The notes: generated from the sequence alone by a model not told the origin. Numbered from the stretch's first letter, positions 46,472 through 56,465 are shown. The stretch: DNA of 64,000 nucleotides from Segetibacter sp. 3557_3 (GCF_004354985.1 NZ_SMSK01000001.1:310001-374000); one strand, 5' to 3'. Made by a program: numbers and translations.

Positions 46472-47542
46472 ATGCGGAAAATACAAACACTAATCTTATC
46501 AGTCTTCCTGTGCATGGCAGCCTTTGCACAAGAGGACAAAGGCTTTAAGATCTACCAGTTCCCGGCTAACATGATCCCAACGATTGATGGAAAAACAGGT
46601 GACTGGGATAGTTTTCCCACATCGTACATCGTGGGTACAGACAAGTTGTGGGACGACTCAAAACGTTACCCCGCACCTGACCCAAAGAACCTTGATGTTA
46701 AAGTAAAAGTGGCCTGGGTAAAAGGTTTGAATCGCTTGTATTTTCTTTATGAAGCTTTTGATAACTATTGGGACTTTTCCCTGCCTGGTTTGCACAACGA
46801 CATCTTAGAAATTGTTGTAGACGGAGATGCTTCGGGCGGTCCGCTGATCGATGAGCAACACCCAAAACAGGAGATACCCTGGCAGCAGCGCTATTTTGAA
46901 TACCATGGGGTGCATGCACAAAATTACCACATCTTCACCCCGGCAGTTGGTAAAGACTGGGCGCTGGCTTGGGGCAGCCAGCCATGGATCAAACAGATGC
47001 CTTATGCTAACATTGCTTACAATTACAATTTCAAACCAGGAGAGCCAGGTAAATTGGTTGCTGAATTCTGGATTACCCCGTTCGACTATGCAGGTGCGGA
47101 GGGCCCTGCCCGTGCAGTGGAGTCAAAACTGTACGATAATAAAAAGATTGGCTTGTCGTGGGCGGTGATTGATTATGATGATGTAAAGGATGAAAAGAAC
47201 AAGGGTTTCTGGAATTTATCGCAGCACCATAAAATGTATGGTAACGCAAGCCTGGGGCTGCTGTTTACCTTGATGCCACTCGAGGAGAAATATAAAAAGT
47301 CATTTGAAGCTGGATGGTCATTCGTGATTACGGATATGAACAAACGGGAAGTATTATTTAAAGATGAAAGCCGTGGCGAAATAAAGAAGTGGCATTGGGA
47401 CTTTGGTGATGGCACTTCTTCAAACGAGCAAAATCCTGTGCACAAATACACAAAACCGGGCAAGTATATCGTGGTGTTGGATGTTGAAGGTCCGGCAGGT
47501 AAAAGCCGGATGGCTAACGTTTGGGATGTGGCGGTAAAATGA
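46472..47542 (+). CDS. Secreted CBM9/DOMON-like protein with C-terminal PKD domain
   Basis: A 356-residue protein with a signal peptide (MRKIQTLILSVFLCMAAFA). Residues about 25-265 have the CBM9-like pattern: IPTIDGKTGDWDSFPTSYIV, KVAWVKGLNRLYFLYEAFD, NDILEIVVDGDASGG and KLVAEFWITPFDYAG. The C-terminal 80 residues form a PKD domain (WHWDFGDGTSSNEQNPVHKY and then TKPGKYIVVL). There is no T9SS tail or catalytic site. It probably binds carbohydrate at the surface or in the periplasm and ends the carbohydrate block. It ends with TGA, showing that TGA is a normal stop here. Confidence 0.8.
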   Translation: MRKIQTLILSVFLCMAAFAQEDKGFKIYQFPANMIPTIDGKTGDWDSFPTSYIVGTDKLWDDSKRYPAPDPKNLDVKVKVAWVKGLNRLYFLYEAFDNYWDFSLPGLHNDILEIVVDGDASGGPLIDEQHPKQEIPWQQRYFEYHGVHAQNYHIFTPAVGKDWALAWGSQPWIKQMPYANIAYNYNFKPGEPGKLVAEFWITPFDYAGAEGPARAVESKLYDNKKIGLSWAVIDYDDVKDEKNKGFWNLSQHHKMYGNASLGLLFTLMPLEEKYKKSFEAGWSFVITDMNKREVLFKDESRGEIKKWHWDFGDGTSSNEQNPVHKYTKPGKYIVVLDVEGPAGKSRMANVWDVAVK

Positions 47543-47603
47543 TGTTTTTATAGTGAATTATACCGTGCACATCACGCGTTCAATTCTACACAATCATTCA
47601 TTT

Positions 47604-47704
47604 ATCGATGATCTTTTAGTTGAGCCGTTTGTGCAGTTGATTTTCGGAGTAACGATATGGAGTACAAGCCGGGTCCAAAGAATCCGCTTAACTAAACGAT
47701 GTCG
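47604..47704. mobile_element. MITE-like intergenic element, copy 5 (short form)
   Basis: The left end GATCTTTTAGTTGAGCCG and the right end CGCTTAACTAAACGATGTCG are inverted repeats. The shortened core keeps GGAGTACAAGCCGGGTCCAA, which joins the two conserved core pieces (GTACAAG and GGGTCCAA) by deletion. It is about 100 bp long and lies between the PKD protein gene and the TGA-interrupted ORF. Confidence 0.6.
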
Positions 47705-47817
47705 GATCACTTAGGCTCATGTAAACCGGGTTCTATCAAAAAAACTCGTAATAAACACAAGTTTGCATAAACCAGACTCAACATTATTCAATTCAGCATA
47801 TTCCTAATTGCAGTACA

Positions 47818-48297
47818 ATGGGCTACGCCCAGGCACGTTATTCAGAAAAGCGTGGGACCGTTACCTTAACCGGCACTGCGCCCTGAACATACCTTGAATC
47901 TAAAGGTTACTTTGCCGATGTCGTTTCGATGGAACTAACGATCATAGAGGGTAGGTTTACCATTGCCTCGCCCAACGAAAAACTCTTTGTACGCCCATTC
48001 ATGTGGATGCAATCAATGGCGTGAGCCCCACACCCTGATCTTCCTGCCGGTGACCTCTCTTTTCTTGACGGCATACCCACTGTAGGCTCCAAGTTGGGTA
48101 AAGGTGCTTCAGATGTAATAAGCTTGACCTCAGAGCGACTTAAACCCTGTAAACAAACCATCAAGGTCCAATTTATTTTTGATTCGGATCACCAGCTTGG
48201 TATGGTAGCAAGCAGATGAACCTCCCTCAAAGAGCTGACTAATTTTGTCGCAAAAAGCGGTCTAAAATGGCGTAACTGCACCCCTGGAATTATATAG
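47818..48297 (+). pseudogene. 160-codon ORF interrupted only by three in-frame TGA codons
   Basis: From the ATG at 47818 one frame runs without any indel to a TAG at 48295-48297 and contains exactly three internal stops, all TGA, at 47884, 48022 and 48217. The product would read MGYAQARYSEKRGTVTLTGT ... VVSMELTIIEGRFTIASPNE ... HPDLPAGDLSFLDGIPTVGS ... KPCKQTIKVQFIFDSDHQLG ... LTNFVAKSGLKWRNCTPGII. No signal peptide is present and I do not recognise the family. Each TGA could be a former TGG (Trp) or CGA (Arg). Neighbouring genes use TGA as a true stop, so recoding is unlikely and recent inactivation is the simplest reading. Confidence 0.55.
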
Positions 48298-48336
48298 CAA
48301 GTTCGAGCTTTGTACTATTATCAAAAAACAACAATC

Positions 48337-48771
48337 ATGAAAACTACAAAGACTGAAAAGATCATCTATTGGACAACTACCATCCTTATATTCGTGATGG
48401 AAGGTGTCATGCCAGCCCTAACATCCCACACAGAACTTGCAAAAGAAGGCATCCGGCATTTGGGCTATCCTGAATACTTTGGCAAAGCCCTGGTTGTCTT
48501 CAAAGTTTTGGGTGCAATCGTTTTGATAATGCCAAAGGTTCCAAATCGTATCAAGGAATGGGCCTATGCAGGTTTTGCTTTTGACTTTATCTTTGCCGGT
48601 ATCAGTCATTGGGCGGTAGACGGCTTTGGCGGACAGACCTTCTTCCCGCTTTTTTTCCTGGCTATACTTATTACCTCTTACATTTTCTATTTTAGACTTA
48701 ACAGATACCAGAATAATAGTAAGCTAACATTTAAAGCCAACGATTATGTCGTTTCAAGCATACATCAGTAA
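48337..48771 (+). CDS. DoxX-like family membrane protein
   Basis: A 144-residue protein with four hydrophobic segments. I chose the ATG at 48337 (MKTTKTEKIIYWTTTILIFV). The sequence HLGYPEYFGKALVVFKVLGA and then PNRIKEWAYAGFAFDFIFAG matches the DoxX-like (DUF6764/DoxX_2-type) proteins common in Bacteroidota. Their role is unknown, though some act in redox or thiol stress. The end of the gene overlaps the start of the DUF4287 gene by 26 bases in another frame, so the two are translated from one message. Confidence 0.8.
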   Translation: MKTTKTEKIIYWTTTILIFVMEGVMPALTSHTELAKEGIRHLGYPEYFGKALVVFKVLGAIVLIMPKVPNRIKEWAYAGFAFDFIFAGISHWAVDGFGGQTFFPLFFLAILITSYIFYFRLNRYQNNSKLTFKANDYVVSSIHQ

Positions 48772-48964
48772 CATAAAAGAGAAAACCGGTAAAGACGTCG
48801 CCGAATTCAAAATACTTGCAGAGAAAAAAGGCTTCCTGGAGAAAGGAGAAATTAAGCCAACGGTAAAAGCCACAGAGATCACGAATTGGTTGAAAAAAGA
48901 ATTTGCACTCGGACATGGACATGCGATGGCACTTTATGCTGCATTTAAAGGCAAAACAGGTTAG
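48746..48964 (+). CDS. DUF4287 domain protein
   Basis: A 72-residue protein, MSFQAYISNIKEKTGKDVAE to ALYAAFKGKTG. The body (ILAEKKGFLEKGEIKPTVKA, then WLKKEFALGHGHAMALYAAF) is the DUF4287 unit, a small all-helical domain of unknown function that is often near DoxX or AraC-type genes. It overlaps the preceding DoxX-like gene. The length equals a single complete domain. Confidence 0.8.
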   Translation: MSFQAYISNIKEKTGKDVAEFKILAEKKGFLEKGEIKPTVKATEITNWLKKEFALGHGHAMALYAAFKGKTG

Positions 48965-49143
48965 GCAATCATTCGCGCAAACAGGAGGATATGCTAGATT
49001 GGGGTTGATGGCACAAAGCACAATGATGCTTCAATCACCGTGGTATCCTGAACCAGGGTGATGGCTTTTCTTATTCTGCAACATTGAAAAGCATAATGAC
49101 CAGGCATCTTGTTTGTCGCTGGTAAAAAACAGAAGAGATTGAG

Positions 49144-49786
49144 ATGATACTGTCTTCGAAGGCTGAAAACATCCTGGGTCAAATTAATAGCGAAACCAGG
49201 TTGGGCGACTTGCGGAAAATGGCCAGGGAAATTAAGAAGGATCATGAACTGGCGATGGAACTATGGTCAACGCGTGAACTTTTGCCGCGCCAACTCGCGA
49301 TCCTTATTTTGAACAATAAGCTGCTTACGCAGGATTTCATAGATAAGCTTGACAAGGACATGCAGGATCATCCAATTGATGAACGAAATCAACCTGGTGG
49401 ACTGGTTGATGGCAAACCAACTTTCTAAAGACAAGAAGACCATAACGCTTATGGAGTCCTGGCAAAACAGCCCTTCTTCACTACAAAGACGTGTATATTG
49501 GTATTACCAGGCTCGCTTGCGTTGGCTCGGACAAACACCTCCTCCAAATACAGAAGCATTGCTTTCTACAATTGAAAAACAGATAGCAAGCGAAAAATCG
49601 GAAGTACAATGGGCAATGAATTTCACGGCAGGATGGATTGGGGTTTTTGATATAAAATATCGAAGGCGCTGTATTGAAATTGGACACAGAACCGGTCTTT
49701 ACAAAGGCGACAAGTTATCAAAAGGGTGTACCCCTGATTACTTGCCCGAGTTCATTAGGTTTGAAAGCACCAAGCGAAGTTTATGA
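49144..49786 (+). pseudogene. DNA alkylation repair (AlkD-like HEAT repeat) protein, frameshifted
   Basis: Two frames make one protein of about 213 residues. The first (49144-49392) has AENILGQINSETRLGDLRKM, AREIKKDHELAMELWST and DMQDHPIDERNQ. The second continues as LVDWLMANQLSKDKKTITLM ... RVYWYYQARLRWLGQ ... WAMNFTAGWIGVFDIKYRRR ... GLYKGDKLSKGCTPDYLPEF. This matches the Bacteroidota AlkD-type DNA alkylation repair family, which excises alkylated bases. One extra C at 49393-49394 breaks the frame. It is otherwise intact, so it is either a recent mutation or a sequence error. Confidence 0.75.
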
Positions 49787-50187
49787 TTAACGGAACAGAA
49801 CGTTTAAAAGACACCGGAAGCTGGGACGATTTCTGATTGCAACTAATGGGAATAAAGTTCAGTGTATGATCATCGGGCTTTAATGTACTGAATAGCTTTG
49901 GTTAACCAGCGATAATAATCCACTAGCGTAAACACGCTAACGCTTTCAAAAACGATGTGTTTGCCCCTTTTATATGGATTTGCATTCACGATGCCAATTT
50001 GCATCATTGTCGACTGCCCGGCTTCATCAAGACGAACGTCGCAATCACTTTATCAGCTAACCTGGCTGAGAAGAACGTTAGTAGTTAAAGATTATAACGC
50101 CAGGTAAACTTTCAATTGCAAAGAGGGTATGACCGGTACCCAGAGATACTTCTTTTTATCTAACTTTAATATAAAGAAGTCCATACG
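49787..50187. other. Intergenic region
   Basis: About 400 bases with no gene. TAACTTTA at 50161-50168, 19 bases before the next ATG, is one base off the TAnnTTTG promoter box. Confidence 0.35.
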
Positions 50188-50667
50188 ATGAGAAGGATAA
50201 CACTTACCCTGCTTTGCGTTTTGTTTATTGTTGGCCTAAAAGCCCAGGCTGTTACATTTTTATCCCTGGGTTTTTCTGTTGCTCAGAAAGATATGAATGG
50301 TAATGTAACGAGGGTTAAAGAAAGAATGCTTCAACAAATGCATATACATTTCGACCTCGACCAAAAAAGGATTCTATTCAGATCGACGGGAATGTTTAGT
50401 ACCGACACGTTTCATGTTAAAAAAACGATTTCGATATCAGGCGACATGAAGTCGCCCAGTTTTGAGAAGGATAGTACAACTATGGTTTTTTCGGGGGTTG
50501 ACGACTCAGGACAGAATTGCACCGTAAGGCTAAAGGTGCGCAGGGATGAATACAAAACGCGCGGCGAAGAGTTACAAATTGAATACCTGCAACATACCGA
50601 AAGCTATAGTTTGCAGGCGCTCAGGCAGCGTTCTATCTACAACAAAACTAATTTTGGTTCTGAGTAG
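50188..50667 (+). CDS. Secreted hypothetical protein
   Basis: A 159-residue protein. MRRITLTLLCVLFIVGLKAQ is a signal peptide. The mature part is rich in beta-strand patterns (MLQQMHIHFDLDQKRILFRS, TMVFSGVDDSGQNCTVRLKV, EELQIEYLQHTESYSLQ) with alternating charged and hydrophobic residues, like the small periplasmic lipocalin-like or DUF-type proteins of this phylum. I do not recognise a family. It stands alone, and a near-consensus TAACTTTA box lies just upstream. Confidence 0.65.
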   Translation: MRRITLTLLCVLFIVGLKAQAVTFLSLGFSVAQKDMNGNVTRVKERMLQQMHIHFDLDQKRILFRSTGMFSTDTFHVKKTISISGDMKSPSFEKDSTTMVFSGVDDSGQNCTVRLKVRRDEYKTRGEELQIEYLQHTESYSLQALRQRSIYNKTNFGSE

Positions 50668-51391
50668 CTTCCGACTCGGGAAACCCTCGTCATCCGGTAC
50701 ACAACCGGAGCTTTATGCATTGCTTACAGTGTTGATGATCCAACATACGATCCACCCCATCCCGCTTACTAAAATCGCTAAGTAGGACCGGGGCATCCTC
50801 AATAAGGCTGCCTTAAATACCTACAATTATGGTCAGTCGGCTATACTGATTTTCAAAGCTGAACTAGGCTTCTGCCTTCCTTTACATATTGCCGACTGGA
50901 AATGTTCGGTGCCATTTCATCCGCTAATGCAAGGTCTTTAGCCCTTTCTTTAATGTATTGCTCTTGTAATGCCGATTCAGAAATTCTTTTAGTTAAACTC
51001 CCCGTCATAACGAGCGCTGAGGTTGCTATCTCTCTGCTCATAACAACGGTCAAATGATCGTATTGAACAAGTCGTTTACAAAAAAGCCCCGGTTCATTTC
51101 ATCGCTAAGTAAAGCTGTGTGCCAGCACTATATTGAAGTTACCTGGGTAATCGTGTTAGTGAAAGACTTTTTGAAACAGCAAGCTCTATTGTTGAATTAA
51201 CATAACCGTCACATTCCCTTCATTATAAGGTTACATCGAATCATTCAGTTTGCCCTTTAAACGAAAGCGGCATCAACTGCAGGTGCAAAAGTGTTATGCC
51301 CTGGACGTGCCATATATGCGGCATGCTATGCACCCGTATTCCGATCTTTTTTCCTGGTGGGAATTACCTGCTATAATCAACAATTATAAAA
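50668..51391. other. Intergenic region upstream of the Oar-like receptor gene
   Basis: About 720 bases. A 66-codon minus-strand frame at 50853-51053 (with KRISESALQEQYIKERAKDL) could be the end of a lost gene but is not identifiable. Nothing else is visible. Confidence 0.35.
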
Positions 51392-54300
51392 ATGAGATCA
51401 AAGTTTACTATTTCGGTGGTTTTAATTTTCCTGCTGAGCCCTGTTTTCTCATGGGCGCAAAATGCAACCCAGGCTGTTGTACTCGGCATGGTGTCAAGCC
51501 CGGATGGACCCGTTCAGGGCGCAACCTTATCAGTAAAAAACGAGTCTACTGGTTTTACCGCCACTACGCTAACCAACAAAGAAGGGGGTTATATCTTCAA
51601 TCAGCTTCCCCTGGGCAGCCCTTATTCCATCACCGTGTCTTTCGTAGGCTTTAAGTCGGAAAAAAAGACAGGCATCACCTTAAATCAGGGCGATCGCATT
51701 GATATTGGTTTTGACCTGATCAGAAGCGAAGGCACGCTTACAGAAGTAGTGGTTACCACCAATACGCTACGCCGCAATGTTGCCAATGTGGGAGCCGCCA
51801 CCACCATCTCCCCAAAAGACCTGAACACCTTACCGGTGAATGGACGCAATTTTACTACCCTGATTGACCTGTCACCGGTGGCCAATGGCACCAGCATCGG
51901 CGGACAATTGCAGTCCTCTACCAACTTTACCATTGATGGTATGACAGCTCGAGGCACTATTGCAGGTGGTAACACCTCAGGGGCCTATTCCATTTCGATC
52001 GAAGCCATTCGTGAGTTTAAAGTAGTGAACAATGAATATGATGTAACCGAAGGACGCGCCGGTGGTGGTACCATTAGCACGGTAACCAAATCGGGCACAA
52101 ATACCTTCTCCGGTAGTGTCTTTGGCTTTCTGCGCCATAATAAGTTATCCAGCTCTTACGATATCCGTGGAAACAAGAGAAACCAGCCTTTCTCAACAGC
52201 ACAGTATGGTGTTTCTATGGGTGGCCCTATTGTCAAGGATAAAGCACATTTCTTCTTTGTGTGGGACCATCAGCAAGATTCGCGGCCATTGAACAATGCA
52301 GACATCCGGACACCAGCTGATGAAGCTGCTTTCCGGGTGACCGAAAGCACACTGGAGCGCTTCACCCAGGTTGCCCGCGAAAAGTACGGCGTAGGAAATA
52401 CCGAACAGTTTGGGTCATTTGATAAGCGCCGCTCTACCGACGCACTGTTTGGAAGAATTGACTGGCAGCTGAACAGCAAAAATCTCCTTTCTATTCGCAA
52501 CAACTACGTATCTGAAACCGATAACCTTTCAGAAGGAGACAATTCGGGTATAAACGCTATCGAGTCCTATATTGATCGCAAGAAGATGAACAATAGCTTG
52601 ATTCTTTCCTTGCGCACTTCCATTAATCCCAAACTCACTAATGAGTTCAAAGCACAGCAATTTCTTCAGCACGAATTTGTAATCCCCAGCCCGGAGCTGC
52701 CGTCGGCAAGTATACCGAGGGCGATTGTTGAAAACGTTACCTCAACCGGTCAAAATGGAACCACCTACACCAACTCTATCCAGATTGGTGGGCAGCGTTT
52801 CTCTCCCGAGTGGTTTAAAGGAACCGTGTACCAGGCCGTAAACAACCTATACCTGAACACCTCCAGGGTGAAATATACCTTTGGAGTTGACTTAATGTAC
52901 ACCCGCATGCATAACGTGTATGGAAGTGAGATGAACGGCCGTTTCTTCTTTACCGGACTCGACAATTTCCAGAACAGGACTCCTTATCGGTATGTGCGGG
53001 AAATAGCAATTGTTGATGATCCATCTACCATACTTCATCAAATGGCTTCAGGCGCTTACGCCCAAATGGAAACGAAACTGGGCAGGGGTGTAAACCTGCT
53101 GGCGGGGATCCGGGTGGACAATACCCAATACCTGAACGGAGCTGATTATAACGCCATAGCTGATAAGCAGCTGAATATAAATACCAGTAACAAGATCAAT
53201 ACTACCCAATTGCAACCCCGATTTGAATTAATGTGGGATGTAAGCGAAAAGAAAACGGACTTTATCCGTTTCGGTGCAGGTATTTTTGGATCTAACCTGA
53301 ACCCATACTCGATGATCAACAACATCCTGTTTGATGGCACAAAGGTGGCTTCGGTGGATCTGACGACCAACCTGCCTTCACCTGATTTCATTGGTTATCG
53401 CCAGGATCCCACCACGGCACCCGGCAAAGAATTATTTGATATACCAGGCGTTGAGAAGTTGGTAACAATAAACACTAACAGTAAGGATGTTAAGGTGCCT
53501 ACGGTGTACAAGGCCAGCCTTACCTATAATCATATTTTTGGCACAAAGCTGCGAATGGGTGTGAGTGCTTATGCCACCCTTGCTCGTAAGAATTATATGT
53601 ATGTAGACCGCAACATGGTTGACCAACCTTTCTTTACCATTGAGCAGGAAGCAAACCGGGGGGTTTATGTGCCAGCTGCTACGATCAATAACCGAAATGG
53701 GGTAGCGAATTGGGTAAACAGCCGTAAAACAAACACACTCGGCCGCGTTCTGGAATTGATCAGCGATGGTAAGAAGAACCAGTACGCGATTGTAGTAGAT
53801 GGAACCTACCGTTATTACAAGGATGGCCAGATTACGGCATCATACACCTGGAGTGACAGCCGGGACAATACTTCCTACAATGGTAACGTAGCTAACACAG
53901 CTACCCTTAACCTTATGGTAAAAGATGATCCCCGCGACTTGCGCAACATGGCTTATGCCGATAATCAATTTAGAACCAAGGTGGTGGTATATGCGAATGC
54001 ACCAAGTATTAAGGGTATCACGCTTGGTCTTCGGTTCTCGGGAATAGGTGGCACACGTTACTCCCTGGCAGTGGCCGGCAACATGAACGGTGACTTTGTG
54101 AACTCCAACGACCTTGCTTACATCTACGATCCAAAGAATCCTTCCACTCCTAAGTATATTGCCGATGGTATTAATGCCATACTGGACAACCCCGACGTGG
54201 AGCAAAGTCTAAAGGATTATATTACCCGCAGCTTTGGTGAAATTGCCGAACGCAACGGCGGTATTAATGGCTTCTTTGGCACCTTCGACTTGCGCCTGGC

Positions 54301-54544
54301 TAAAAAGGTGATGATACATAGAAAGCACGGCGTAGAGTTGTCGATGGACCTTTTCAATGTGGCAAACACCTTTAACAAAAAGCGGGGTGTAAATCGGAAC
54401 TTAGGTAAGCAGAATATCTATAATGTAACTTCTTTCAACACCGAAGCAGCCACGTTTGGGTATCGCGTCAACACGACTTCTGGCGTGTCGCCTTTAGGCG
54501 GTACTCCTTTCCAGGCGCAAGTTGGATTACGGTACAGCTTTTAA
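51392..54544 (+). CDS. Oar-like TonB-dependent receptor with carboxypeptidase-regulatory domain
   Basis: A 1050-residue outer-membrane protein. The signal peptide is MRSKFTISVVLIFLLSPVFS. A carboxypeptidase-regulatory-like domain follows (about 28-115: GMVSSPDGPVQGATLSVKNE, GYIFNQLPLGSPYSITVSFV). Then come the TonB-box-like LTEVVVTT and the plug (LPVNGRNFTTLIDLSPVANG, FTIDGMTARG, AIREFKVVNNEYDVTEGRAG, ISTVTKSGTN). The beta-barrel ends in VGLRYSF. This is the Oar/Cna-B-type group, which includes Myxococcus Oar, rather than the SusC group, and no SusD partner is present. Some members export or import proteins. The substrate is unknown. Confidence 0.9.
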   Translation: MRSKFTISVVLIFLLSPVFSWAQNATQAVVLGMVSSPDGPVQGATLSVKNESTGFTATTLTNKEGGYIFNQLPLGSPYSITVSFVGFKSEKKTGITLNQGDRIDIGFDLIRSEGTLTEVVVTTNTLRRNVANVGAATTISPKDLNTLPVNGRNFTTLIDLSPVANGTSIGGQLQSSTNFTIDGMTARGTIAGGNTSGAYSISIEAIREFKVVNNEYDVTEGRAGGGTISTVTKSGTNTFSGSVFGFLRHNKLSSSYDIRGNKRNQPFSTAQYGVSMGGPIVKDKAHFFFVWDHQQDSRPLNNADIRTPADEAAFRVTESTLERFTQVAREKYGVGNTEQFGSFDKRRSTDALFGRIDWQLNSKNLLSIRNNYVSETDNLSEGDNSGINAIESYIDRKKMNNSLILSLRTSINPKLTNEFKAQQFLQHEFVIPSPELPSASIPRAIVENVTSTGQNGTTYTNSIQIGGQRFSPEWFKGTVYQAVNNLYLNTSRVKYTFGVDLMYTRMHNVYGSEMNGRFFFTGLDNFQNRTPYRYVREIAIVDDPSTILHQMASGAYAQMETKLGRGVNLLAGIRVDNTQYLNGADYNAIADKQLNINTSNKINTTQLQPRFELMWDVSEKKTDFIRFGAGIFGSNLNPYSMINNILFDGTKVASVDLTTNLPSPDFIGYRQDPTTAPGKELFDIPGVEKLVTINTNSKDVKVPTVYKASLTYNHIFGTKLRMGVSAYATLARKNYMYVDRNMVDQPFFTIEQEANRGVYVPAATINNRNGVANWVNSRKTNTLGRVLELISDGKKNQYAIVVDGTYRYYKDGQITASYTWSDSRDNTSYNGNVANTATLNLMVKDDPRDLRNMAYADNQFRTKVVVYANAPSIKGITLGLRFSGIGGTRYSLAVAGNMNGDFVNSNDLAYIYDPKNPSTPKYIADGINAILDNPDVEQSLKDYITRSFGEIAERNGGINGFFGTFDLRLAKKVMIHRKHGVELSMDLFNVANTFNKKRGVNRNLGKQNIYNVTSFNTEAATFGYRVNTTSGVSPLGGTPFQAQVGLRYSF

Positions 54545-54600
54545 GTCGTTTTTGTAATCTCGAGCATTATCGCCATTAAATCGATTATGCGTCATTAATA

Positions 54601-54631
54601 AGTGGTGCCCAGCTAATAGTTGGGCACCACT
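54601..54631 (+). terminator. Terminator-like hairpin after the Oar-like gene
   Basis: An 11-bp perfect stem (AGTGGTGCCCA and TGGGCACCACT) with a 9-base loop lies 57 bases past the stop and is followed by TTATTGTT. The U-tract is weak, so efficiency is uncertain. Confidence 0.65.
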
Positions 54632-55206
54632 TTATTGTTATATGCTCCGGTTCACTTGCTCCTAATAATCCAGTATAGGTTGCTTATTCTCCTGGCTGAG
54701 GTACTTTTCTATTACATCATATAAAATCTCCAATGACCTTCCTTATCGCAAGGTTCTCGTATCAACGCTTGATATTCACCCGCGCTTTTGCACCAGGTCT
54801 TAATCACATTACGAAACTACATTGATGCGGGGTGCAATCTAAAACCCAGCAGATTGACTGATGATATCGTTAGGGAACAATGTGTTGACCTCCTATCCGG
54901 CAGTGGATGATCATCAACCGTATCGAGATTAATACCTAATAGATTAGCTCCCGGGGTTATTCACAAGTATAGCATGAATGATCTTGTGTTCAATTGCTTA
55001 GGGTCATCCACCGAAGTAAAATAAACTAAATGAGTGGCAGACTTTGGGACTGAGCGGTCGTTGTCGACTCGCATAGCTCCGGTATATAATGATGAGTCAC
55101 CAAAAAAGAGGCAATTAAAATTGAAGTCCGACCAGCGTAACCATTACAAAGCCATAAGCGGCTATTGGGTCCACAATGTTTGGTATCAACTTCAACTAGG
55201 GTCGCA
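54632..55206. other. Intergenic region
   Basis: About 570 bases between the converging receptor and phosphate-transporter genes. No gene or repeat of the MITE family is seen. Confidence 0.4.
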
Positions 55207-56151
55207 TCAAGAAACAGCTTTAGCCTTTTCAGGCAGCCATTTATTAAGAACTTGCTCAATCAACGGAACGAAAGGAATAAATAATATTACGCCGGCAAGA
55301 TTGAAAAGCATGTGAGACGTGGCTATTTTCTGTTCAATGGACGCGGTTCCTGATATATAATTTATGAGTTGTATGTAGCTATTAAATGTAATAAGGCCAA
55401 GGCAGATGCAGATGAGATTAAACGTAAAATGAAATACACCCGTTTTAATGGCTTGGCGATCCGATCTAATAGTTGCCAACAGTGTATCTGAGCATGTTCC
55501 CAATTCCGCCCCAAGCATAACGGCGATCCCGGCTGGCAGCGTCAATAAGCTTTTTTTCGCAAGTGTGATTGCCATGCCGACCGTGGCTGATGATGATTGA
55601 ATTATAAGTGTCACCAGCGCGCCGGTTCCCGATCCGACTAGCGGATTTTCCAACCGCGTCATCCAACTGATAAATTGCTCATGGTTTTTTAAAGGCTCTA
55701 CTGCTCTCTCCATCGTGTACAAACCAAAGAATAAAATGCCAAAATAGATGATCACCTTGGCAGTAGCGGACACTTCTGCTTTCTTAGCAAAAAAACTTAA
55801 TACCAGGCCCACAAAAATGGGAATAGGGGACCATTGGCCAATATCGAGCGCAATAATCTGGCTTGAAATAGTGGTACCAATATTTGCACCCATGACCACA
55901 CCCATTGATTGTCGAAAGGTTATCATTCCGGAGTTCACTAATACTATGGTCATTATTATGACGGCTGAAGAAGAGTCTAAAAGAATAGTCACCACTGCAC
56001 CGGTAAGTATGCCGGCAAGCAGGTTCTTGGTAAGATAGCTCATCCATTTTTTGGATTTTTCGCCTAGTAGTTCTTTAAGGGTTTCAGAAAGATTGTTGAC
56101 CGCAAAGAGAAACAGGCTCAAGCCACCAATAACTAGTAAAATGATTTCCAT
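55207..56151 (-). CDS. Na/Pi cotransporter-family membrane protein
   Basis: A 314-residue membrane protein. I chose the ATG at 56151 (MEIILLVIGGLSLFLFAVNN), since the extension starts at TTG 56184. Two inverted halves carry the Na/Pi-cotransporter signature: VVTILLDSSSAVIIMTIVLV with GVVMGANIGTTISSQIIALD, and LIIQSSSATVGMAITLAKKS with VMLGAELGTCSDTLLATIRS. The QSSS repeats bind phosphate and sodium in PF02690 proteins. There is no C-terminal PhoU-like domain. Expected role: low-affinity phosphate (possibly arsenate) movement at the inner membrane. No partner gene is adjacent. Confidence 0.9.
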   Translation of the reverse strand: MEIILLVIGGLSLFLFAVNNLSETLKELLGEKSKKWMSYLTKNLLAGILTGAVVTILLDSSSAVIIMTIVLVNSGMITFRQSMGVVMGANIGTTISSQIIALDIGQWSPIPIFVGLVLSFFAKKAEVSATAKVIIYFGILFFGLYTMERAVEPLKNHEQFISWMTRLENPLVGSGTGALVTLIIQSSSATVGMAITLAKKSLLTLPAGIAVMLGAELGTCSDTLLATIRSDRQAIKTGVFHFTFNLICICLGLITFNSYIQLINYISGTASIEQKIATSHMLFNLAGVILFIPFVPLIEQVLNKWLPEKAKAVS

Positions 56152-56465
56152 CTTAAAAGGTAAAAGAACTTCTAAGTTGGTCAACGTTATCTTATTGTTA
56201 CCCCATTTGCTTACTTGTGTTCAGATTCTTCTTAAGCCTAAACTGTGACAGGCTTCCCTGGTTTTATCAGTCAGCTTCACTGCAGAGTCAACAGATCATT
56301 ACAGACTTCGACAGATTTAATTTAGTGATCAGTTACCACTTGGAGTGGATTGGGATAAACATCTCTAACTGCAGGCTCACTGGAGGTAAATGGTTCCGCC
56401 GCCTTTAATGTTTGATCATGAGTTTTCTCTATTGGAAACCAATTCGAAGTATTATTCAAATTCTT

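Noticed and set aside
47907-48164. 85-codon minus-strand frame opposite the TGA-interrupted ORF
   Set aside because: The plus-strand frame gives a far more protein-like sequence. The minus frame is its shadow.
47818-48297. Host-wide reading of TGA as tryptophan
   Set aside because: Several intact genes in the window end in TGA (for example at 47540-47542, 55207-55209, 58912-58914), so TGA is a working stop here.
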